A stretch of 64,000 nt of DNA from Rhytidiadelphus loreus. Taxonomy: Eukaryota > Streptophyta > Bryopsida > Hypnales > Hylocomiaceae. Position numbers and translations under genes: made by a program. Position 1 is the first letter of the stretch; every line of letters starts with the position of its first letter. This document shows positions 56,831-64,000 of this stretch, in pieces. The stretch spans positions 14,167,001 to 14,231,000 of the forward strand of contig OX344763.1 of assembly GCA_947034895.1 (NCBI GenBank). The letters run 5' to 3'. The notes beneath the pieces are model-generated. The model was not told the DNA's origin and made no database searches. It was given only the letters and a program-made list of their open reading frames with translations.

Positions 56831-57732
56831 AATATTCGTGTTCGGACAGAAGATGGGCCGCGAGCGTTCCTACTTTTTTGCTCTACACAGTCGGCAAGTT
56901 CAACCATGAACGAGCCAACACGATAACAACGCCAGAATGGATCCACACCGGAGTTGACGAGCATTGGTCCGCCTTTCTCCGAATACACTACAGGGTCTTC
57001 ACAAGAGACATGAATAGCAAATAGACGCCCGCTGTCGTTGGTGAAATGGTGGTTCGTTGACGATCTAGAATTTTGCAAGCTAGAGGGGGCAGTAAGCAAT
57101 GTGGGTACGTATATGTCTCTAAAGAATGTGGGGATGCCCTACAATTTATATTTAAAAAGACAGAGAAGCATTCGTACAATGTAATAGTCCTAAAGTACTC
57201 TCTAGACATCCCAAATCCTAAAACATAATCTAAATGGATTAAAGTCCTGATGTCGAAGACAAGAGTTCGGCGCAACGGGACGAGGACGTCATCCAAGGTT
57301 TAGGGCGGGCGCCCTGAACCATTCACCTGGACGAGTAACTCACCCAGAAACTACATCGCCCTTGCTGTCGGACAGAGACCAAGTAGCCTGCACAAAGAGG
57401 CCAACGATCAGTTGCGGACTGCGAGAGGGCCAGACAGCGACCTCAAAGACATTCCGCTGGAGCATCAATTTCAAACAGCCGATGGAGGTAGTGATAAGCC
57501 GACCTTACGATACACGTAGTCGTCGACAACCTCATTTACAATCCCGCCGACGTGACGTCGACGCCTTCCTCCTCTGGGGCGACGGAGCCGGAGCAAGAGC
57601 CCACTTCCTCCGTCATCCGCGTCTGCCGTCGCTTAGAGTGGCTCGTCTCCTGCTGCGGGCCGTCGCCGGAGGGCCCTCTCGGCGCAGAAACGCGGTGACG
57701 GCCCTGTACAAGCATCGGTACACGAGTGGGCA
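56831..57732. other. No gene confidently recognised
   Basis: A plus-strand frame at 57362-57787 contains VVISRPYDTRSRR. An overlapping frame (YNPADVTSTPSSSG and on) also looks protein-like around 57530-57690. Neither has a recognisable domain. Possible small gene or 3' region of a neighbour. Confidence 0.35.
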
Positions 57733-59103
57733 TCATGTCATTTTCTTCCCTTTATTCTCTCTTGGAGATCTTCGGGGGATGAAATGATCGTTCCCGTGCC
57801 TAGTGTACTTTTTCACGACATCGGGATACTCTAGCAAGAGGGACCCGTCTTGCCATGAAGCGCACGCGCGCACTCTGAGTCCGAGCTTCGTCTGCCTCAT
57901 CGGAACGTCGGGGGCCCAACAGAAGGGGTTACTGGACAGGTATTGCGACACGCTAAGACCGGAATCTAGCAAGTCGCGGAGATACGAGGCCAACGTCCCC
58001 AACAGGATTCTGTCGTGTTCGCTGCCGGCATAGGACAAGGGGAAAATGGCGTTGTAGAGCGGATTGAGGATGGTGCTCTCGGGCGAGCAATCGACGAGCA
58101 GGGTGTTGGTGGAATTTGCCCTGAAATTCGGCGCCCTGAACCTATCTTTGTCCCAGACGCCCTTGTGCAAGACTTTCAGCCGCAGCTGCCCCTCGGGATG
58201 ATCGGGGAACTGAATGTAAATGTTCTCCTCGAGATCGGGATCGGGCGAGACGTGGACGGGGTGCGCAGGGCAAGGTGCGTCCGGAACATACGGCGGAGGC
58301 CTGCACCTACACGCATTCGCCGGCCATCTCTCGACTATGGAGATACACTCCTCGAGGGCCAGCACGCGCAAGGATTTCAGGCACTCCATGCCGCGGAAGA
58401 GGAAGTCCACCACCGGTCTGGCGATTGCGGCGGGCAGTCTGGTCCACACGGACAAGTGGAACTTCTCGTCCAAGTTTTTCAAGAACTGGCGCATGTGCGG
58501 ACGGCAGTAGAGGGTGTACTCGCCGAAGATGTGGCGTCTACTCGGGTTGTATTCTTCCTCCGATGGGGCCTCTCCCAGGGGCACGGGATTGTGCAGGACT
58601 CGTTGAACGTGCTGGGTTCGACACAACACCCCCTCTACCTCCAGGATCAGGAAATAACTGAAGGGGGGAAGGGCGACGGGAGGGGACGTCTCGTCGGGCG
58701 GCTGCGAGGCCTACAGATGCGAAACCCCATGCTCAAAGTGGACTTCATAATGAATGACATCAATCCAGAACAACAGACATGCATGCTAATGGAGATGTGC
58801 CGGGAAGTCTTCCTCATCGACGAGCTAATTCAATCGGACGTGCTATTTCTAACGGACGCGCAAACCCGATACAGACAAGCTAGGTAAGAGAGTTGGAGGG
58901 AAATGGAGCCTCACCTTTCTTACATCCGTGGGGGTGGCGACCTGGACCGCAGACACTGCTCGCCCAATGGCATCGGGAGTGTCGACTTCCATGGGGATGG
59001 AGACGGTTTCCTTCCGACGAGGGGACAACGACCGACGAGGTGGAGCAACCGGAACAGGTGGGGACATTGCAGACACGTCGCCCAGTACAAAAGCTTTGTC
59101 ACC
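57733..59103 (-). CDS. FCP1/NIF-family (HAD-fold) protein, probably catalytically inactive; 3' exons
   Basis: Two minus-strand exons. Exon 58915-59103 follows acceptor TTGGGTTCAG and ends AAAG|GTGAGG. Exon 57733-58701 follows acceptor CTCGCAG and runs to TGA. Both are phase 0 (63 and 323 codons). The second reads FLILEVEGVLCRT, RPHMRQFLKNLDEKFHLSVW and NTLLVDCSPEST followed by LNPLYNAIFP. This order is that of the NLI-interacting-factor/FCP1 domain of small C-terminal-domain phosphatases. The family's DLDGT/V motif is EVEGV here, and the later DDS is DCS, so the nucleophile Asp is replaced by Glu: a pseudophosphatase is likely. A Cys/Pro-rich insert (CRCRPPPYVPDAPC) sits mid-domain. The 5' end lies further upstream and was not found. 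Confidence 0.7.
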
Positions 59104-59470
59104 CTGAACCCAAAATCAAAAGAGCGTAACTAGATTGCACATAATCAATTGAAAAGAAAAACGTATTGCAAAATGGAATGCAGTCACCAGAGACTGAGCA
59201 ATTTATGTTTGTCAACAACACATCCAATATATTACAAATATAACAATGTTTTACAAACGGCCCCACTCTCACAGAAGAGATTTTCACATCCTAAGCCCAC
59301 GTCTACGCTCCATGAATATGACAACCGAAATCCTAGCGAAGACAAAGAGAGCCCCTATGACTACGGACCCACAGCCCCGTGGACTCGCCGGGATCTGGAC
59401 GAACTCAAGGCCCCGGCGTAACGCCCTCACATAGCGTCCACACCTTCACGACAAACATAAATGATGGGAG
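59104..59470. other. Probable intron or intergenic DNA
   Basis: AT-richer than the neighbours, ending in a good acceptor tract (CTCTTTTGATTTTGGGTTCAG) just before 59103 on the minus strand. It is probably the intron preceding the FCP1-like exon; the donor was not identified. Confidence 0.4.
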
Positions 59471-59483
59471 CTATGTCGAAGGG

Positions 59484-60917
59484 TTACCCACCGCGGGAGC
59501 CTCGTCGACATTGACCGGCGCCTGCTCTTCTTGCGTCTCCGGGCTCTGCTGCGTCGCCATCGCGGCCTGCACGCGGGGCATATTGCTCAGTCAAGTTAGT
59601 GAAGGACTGTTCCATATCTCCCAAGTCCACGTCGAGGTCGTAAGGGTCATCGTCGTGCATGATAGGACGATGGGAGAGTTCATGGACATGCACAAATGGA
59701 AATTGACTGAGGGCCAGGTCATCGACGTCTAGCTCGTGAGTGACACTCACCCCGGTTTGCGTTGCCTCTCCGGAGGCCAGGTGCCGAAGGCCAGATGCCG
59801 CGGACGCCGTCGCCGAAGCCGAGTTCGTGGAGACTCTCGAGACGTTGTGAAGCTCGCTCGCTGGAGTTGGAATCGGAGAGACGGAAGGAGGAGAGGGAGA
59901 AGGCGTCGTCTTGGAAGTATGGATTTGCGACTTCATTTCCCTCATTTCCCTTATGAACTCCATGTTCTCCTTCCAAGCCGCTGCGTTTAGCTCATCCTTC
60001 TCGGCCTGTTTCCTCCTCTCCTCCGCGAGTTCCTTCTCCCTGACTGCTTTCTTCGCCTTTCGCCTCGCCTTCTTCTCCGCCTCCTCCTGCAGCCATTGTT
60101 GCCTCTCCCGCTCCATTTTCTCCTCCCTCAGCTGTTGTTGCTTCCTCTCTTCCTCCTTCTCCCTCCTCAGCGCATCGATTTCTTCGATGCACTTGTCCAT
60201 CTTCCCAGACTCCTTCCTCCTGACTTGTTCGGCAATTCTCTCCGCGAATGCAACGTTGATCCCGACCTTGACGTCCGGCTTCGTCTCCGCAGTCGCCGCG
60301 GCGGAACTCCCCCCGACCCCAGGTACAGTCCCTGCGTCCGATGATGATGCAGCTTGGGCGACCCTGAGAGTCTCGTCATACTCCTGCCTCAGCTTGACCG
60401 AATTGGACAAGCGCGTCTCGAGGTCCAATTCATCCATGTCGTCGAGTTCGATCGGGCTCTCCTTGGAATTCTTAACTCTCGACAGTTCTCTCGCGCTCGC
60501 CGTAGCATGGGCGCACATCGCTTGCTCTTCAGGGCTGGGTTCAGGGATCTCCAACTCAAGAGCGTCGACGGCGACCTGCACAAGCGTCAATGTCGTCACG
60601 CTCACTTCCTCTCTAAGAGCGGACGCGGGACGGAGGGACTTCAAGTCCTTGACGATGGTCCGCTACTCCTGGATCCTCTCTTTCATCGTCTTTTCGGAGG
60701 GCGTGGCGGGGGTATGAATCAGATCAAGCCTCACTTTCTCCATCTCGTTTTGCTGCTCTTCAGAGAGTCGTGACCTCAGCAGACCCAACTCTATCTGCAG
60801 GTCCCCTATCTGCATCCTAGGTGGAGTGGATGGCATCACCAATTCCGGCTGATGAGAGCTCGCGGTTCCGATCAATGGAGTATGGGAAGCAGGAACGCGA
60901 AACAAGTGAGCTCGCAC
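59484..60917 (-). pseudogene. Coiled-coil protein gene or exon with one in-frame TAG
   Basis: Continuous minus-strand frame interrupted only by TAG at 60663-60665 (MKERIQE, stop, RTIVKDLKSLR). It contains an acidic helical start, a long charged coiled coil (EEERKQQQLREEKMERERQQ and on, about residues 220-330 of the joined frame), a Ser/Thr/Pro-rich linker and an acidic C-terminal part (DDDPYDLDVDLGDMEQ). Near the end an overlapping frame (MATQQSPETQEEQAPVNVDE) looks more natural than the Arg/Gly-rich end of this one, so a frameshift or splice near 59580 is possible. No named family recognised. It may be spliced to the frame at 60969-61760 upstream. Confidence 0.5.
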
Positions 60918-60968
60918 ATCAGAGCGCCCGCCCTGAACCTGTTGGGATGGCGGAGGTCAACGCCAGGA

Positions 60969-61760
60969 CTACGGGGAGAGGGAAGCAGGCAAGCGGGAGT
61001 GGACCAGTCCTGAGCGGGAGCTCCCAAGTGGCTGAGATGGTCGATAGAGTTGGGCAGGAGATAGAGGATCAGACTGGGATTGGTGTGGACTGGAATCAGT
61101 CCGCCCGCTCTGATCTGCTCCGGTCTGAGAAGGAGAAGACGGAGGAGGAATGGGATCAGAGCGCCCACTCTGATCTGCTCCAACTTGAGACTGAGAAGAT
61201 GGAGGTGGGATGGGATCAGAGCGGGCGGTCTGATCTGCTGCAGGAGTGGAGTGAGACGGCGACGCCGGAGGAATTGGATCCTCCGGCTCATCATGGTGAG
61301 AGTCCGGCCTCGGCTGCCCGCTCCGGTCAGGCTGCTCTGATTGCTCGGTCGCATCGCTGTTAGCACGATCCAACGACGGCTCCCGGTTTCCCTGGACGCC
61401 TTCTTCGTCTGGCCGATTCCCGGTCTGCTCACTTTGTTCATCTCCTTCCTGTTCGTCCGCGTTGATGTCGGGGTGCTCGATTTCAACGTGGTCGGCGTCC
61501 ACGATGTTGAGGGCCTCGTCCGCTTTCGCTTCCTCGACGGTAGGATTCGGCTCCTCGTCCAGCTCCGGCCGGGTGGTTCTCGCCGGTGTCGGGGTGACAT
61601 AGCCGTAACACAATGTCCAACCGGGGACCAGAATATCCGGCCACATCTCCGCGCCTTTGCGATTATGCTGGGATTGACACAAGAGGGCCTTCTGAGTGGA
61701 GATGATCAGAGTGACAGAGCTACGCAACAACATCTGCGGGCACTCAAAGGATTTAGTCAT
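60969..61760 (-). CDS. Pro/Ser/Asp-rich repeat protein, possible 5' exon
   Basis: ATG at 61760 (MTKSFECPQM). After about 70 residues it becomes low-complexity and acidic, then has four related repeats of ADQSGRSDPIPPPSS type. These repeats coincide with DNA copies of the palindromic GATCAGAGCG...CTGATC motif. Its 3' end (LPASLSP, stop) may instead be spliced into 60917 and below. I recognise no domain. Low complexity makes the reading frame less certain than its length suggests. Confidence 0.4.
   Translation of the reverse strand: MTKSFECPQMLLRSSVTLIISTQKALLCQSQHNRKGAEMWPDILVPGWTLCYGYVTPTPARTTRPELDEEPNPTVEEAKADEALNIVDADHVEIEHPDINADEQEGDEQSEQTGNRPDEEGVQGNREPSLDRANSDATEQSEQPDRSGQPRPDSHHDEPEDPIPPASPSHSTPAADQTARSDPIPPPSSQSQVGADQSGRSDPIPPPSSPSQTGADQSGRTDSSPHQSQSDPLSPAQLYRPSQPLGSSRSGLVHSRLPASLSP
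61070..61250. repeat. Roughly 60-bp repeats containing the palindrome GATCAGAGCG/CGCTCTGATC
   Basis: Three main copies at about 61095, 61153 and 61213 of GGGATCAGAGCG, then CTCTGATCTGCTCC. Diverged copies lie at about 60919, and intronic ones at 63303-63325 and 63400-63418. The centre is an imperfect inverted repeat of about 22 bases. Confidence 0.8.
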
Positions 61761-61895
61761 TACTAATATTACAATGTCTTACACCCGCTACATCGGGATG
61801 TACATCAGAAGAACTATGAAAACACAGCGTGGTCAGGTGCTCACCGTGCACGCCAAAATTGGCTTCGCACCAGCGAAGACCAACATGACGGTTCC

Positions 61896-64000
61896 TTAAT
61901 CCCTGCAGAACTTGTCGATGAAGCGCAGATATACCTCGTATCGGAGCTCATACTTCAACAAGGTCCTCGGATTGTCATGACGACAGACCTCTCGATTCAT
62001 GTAGATGGTTCCCTCATTAGTCAGGTCCTCATCCTCCTCAGTAGACAGCGAGGGCACCTCGTCGTTCGTGTTCACCACACTCGAGTTGACCCACCTCCAC
62101 CGGGACCTCTGCAGGTACATCACGGAGACCTTGTTCTTCTCCTTGTACGTAGGTTCCCCCGCCCGACATACGTACTTGCACTCCCGCCGCATGTTGTAAT
62201 CAGGAAACGGTTCCTTCACAGCTTTGTCCACATCAGCCGCCCGCTTCGAAAAGAAGATCAGCATCCACGTGTGGATCGACGAGGACATGACGGACTGCGA
62301 CACCACCTCCACCTCCTCGAGGATTTTCTTGTTGGCTGAATTGATCTCCATGGTCTCCACACCCGGAAACTGGCGGAAATTGATGATGCCCACCTCGCAG
62401 TACTTGAGGTTAGCGGGTCCGTCTACGGCACGCTGGGGGACCCAGTTCTCCCTCTTGTAGACGTACAGCGTTGGGTCGAACCTGCTTCCGGCTCGAAGCC
62501 AGCGGCACATTGAGGCCCGCGAATACCTCCGCACATACTCACAGCGTTCATAGTTGACCATGACACGGTCGAAGGCGGCAAGGAGCTCATCGGACGGTAG
62601 GACGCTCTTCTTTCCTGAGCGCACCTCCGACTTCAGGTACTCCGGATCGATGGTCTGGAGGTACCAGGTGTGGAAGCCGTTGATGCGTAACTGCGTCTTG
62701 AAGTCCTGCCAGGCTTGCGGTTCAATGTCTCCGGCTGCGTTGATGACTTCGCTTGCCGATATCATGCCGCTCGACTTGCCCCGGTCTGCCAACTCCCTTG
62801 CCAGCACGTTCTTGTACTTTCTGTTCGTGCACCACATGGCGATGGGAATGGCCGAAGTCCACGAATTGGGCTTCTTGTTGAGGTAGACCTTCGGCGGTAT
62901 ATTGAGGATTTTCCGAGCAAGCTCACCCACCGCCGCGTCATCGAGGCCGTGCAAGTTCTTCATCATGTTGCTCGTGATGGGGAGGAACTTGTACAACTTC
63001 ACGTTCCCCTCCTTGGTTGTCGCTTCGTTGAAGGGTCCCCCGGAGTCAATGTCGTGAAGTGACCCCGACTCATGACCTTGGAAAACCTTCTGCCATGCGG
63101 CCCAAGTCTCCTCCGAAGCCATGATCACCTTCCGCTCCCCCATCCGGTCCAGGTCGTAGATTCGTTGGGAGTTGCCCGACGGCTTGAGAAGACCAGTTGA
63201 TTCGAAACTCTGCTCGGCTTTGACACGAAATTCCTGCAGGAAAATTAACACATTTGAGTCGGACTCGGAAGTTGGATCCGTGTAGACCGACTGAGGTTCA
63301 GCGGATCAGAGCGAGCGCTCTGATCCTGCCAATCCTAATTCCTCCATCTCGGGGAGGGCAGTTTCCTATGCATGGATGGTATCCTAACCAAATCGATTCA
63401 GAGCACCTGCTCTGATCTTCAGACTCCCAGACTTAGATTCAACATGAATTGAATGGGTAGGATGGATCGACTAAAATGCGTACCTCGTAGCGAGCAAATT
63501 CTTCGCCTTGTTCTTCCTTCCTCAGGTTCTTCCGCTGCTGCGCCGGCCTTCGAGCATTGTCCCACAGATAGCGACAGTGCTGGATTGTAGCCGGCAGCGA
63601 CGACAGATACGGACCTGTCACGTTCCCGTCGTTGCACTTGCACGACAGCGCGTGCAAGTGATTTTTGTTGTCGGACCATACGACCTCGCATGTCCACTTG
63701 CGCACCTTCTTCTGCAGCGCCTCGTCGTCGACCGATGCCTCTCCCGAGATGATTTCCTTGGCTGCTTTACAGGTGTGCTGGCCGTTGATGATCTTCAGCG
63801 GAAAGGACTTGAGGCAGTCCGCCCAGGATGTTGGCCTAGCCTCCGTGTCCGGCATCACGGTCAGGATTTGCTTGGTGAAGTTGACCTTCACCATTCGATC
63901 AAGCACGGCCATCACACCCTTCTTCTCTAGGGGTCGGAAGATCATACCCGACTTCTCGTCCGCCTGAATCATGTCGTCGACTTCGAGCTCAAAGAATGTC
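61896..64000 (-). CDS. Two-exon gene with ParB/DGQHR-like motif, 5' end outside the window
   Basis: Exon 63484-64000+ (open to the window edge) ends TACGAG|GTACGC. Intron 63234-63483 ends TTTTCCTGCAG. The last exon, 63233-61896, ends at TAA. Phase 0 joins RYE to EFRVKAEQ. The upstream exon has FPLKIINGQHTCKAAKEI, resembling the substrate-binding motif of ParB/Srx-like or DGQHR-domain proteins, followed by WTCEVVWSD and a conserved-looking Cys motif. The last exon (about 445 residues) has no domain I can name; it contains WYLQTIDPEYLKSEV and ends YEVYLRFIDKFCRD. Codon use is GC-rich, like the FCP1-like gene and unlike the transposons at 1-42 kb. It could be a host gene or an older domesticated element. 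Confidence 0.55.

Noticed and set aside
1958..60665. UAG reassigned as a sense codon
   Set aside because: TAG also serves as the terminal stop of several frames (7352, 8785, 14236, 39995, 51452), and the paired arms show CAG at two of the internal sites. Decay explains the data better.
1..64000. tRNA and rRNA genes
   Set aside because: I recognised none by eye; a dedicated covariance-model scan would be needed to rule out tRNAs.

Overview
The window reads as repeat-dense nuclear DNA of a plant-type eukaryote. It has spliced genes with canonical GT/AG junctions, plant-style hAT transposases (BED finger, DUF659-like core, C-terminal dimerisation segment), TG...CA elements with 5-bp target duplications, telo-box-like AAACCCTAA promoter motifs, and nonsense mutations strongly biased to TAG, which would fit CHG-methylation decay. 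A streptophyte (charophyte alga, bryophyte or similar) is my best guess, inferred from style only.

Region 1 (1-29918) is a large inverted duplication. The left arm is 1-5615 and the right arm 18956-29918. Each arm carries an accessory gene X (N-terminal 'HIDKL' domain plus coiled coil), a GC-rich minisatellite (core GCGACTGCGGGT) and a hAT transposase, hAT1. The right arm also holds a 5,203-bp TG...CA insertion (21501-26703) whose empty site survives in the left arm at 3114-3118. Between the arms lie the rest of hAT1, a hAT terminus at 8407 abutting a SWIM zinc-finger fragment, and a second, diverged two-gene unit: accessory gene Y with a RING finger (10947-14236), then hAT2 (15081-18337), flanked by minisatellites of another type (core GCGGACGG/CGTCCGC) and ending in a hAT terminus at 18957. 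That terminus is exactly the inner breakpoint of the right arm.

Region 2 (29919-41671) holds a five-exon gene end on the minus strand, 83-bp tandem repeats, a transposon-associated protein-kinase pseudogene, a 577-bp MITE-like element that splits a minisatellite, and a third accessory gene, Z.

Region 3 (41672-54025) is a three-level nest. A minus-strand accessory/RING gene (W/V) is split inside its RING finger by a roughly 3.4-kb TG...CA gag-like element (5-bp duplication GTCGT). The gag-like reading frame is itself split by a 6,776-bp non-autonomous hAT element (8-bp duplication CTCTCGAC, CAGGGTTGT ends). Its right end is nearly identical to the hAT end at 8407.

Region 4 (54026-64000) is less AT-rich. 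It has two related fold-back repeats, then minus-strand genes: an FCP1/NIF-family protein with degenerate catalytic residues, a proline-rich and coiled-coil protein, and a two-exon gene with a ParB/DGQHR-like motif running off the window.

The unifying idea is a family of large hAT elements pairing a transposase with a second conserved gene and carrying minisatellites near their ends. Most copies here are pseudogenes with one to four lesions.
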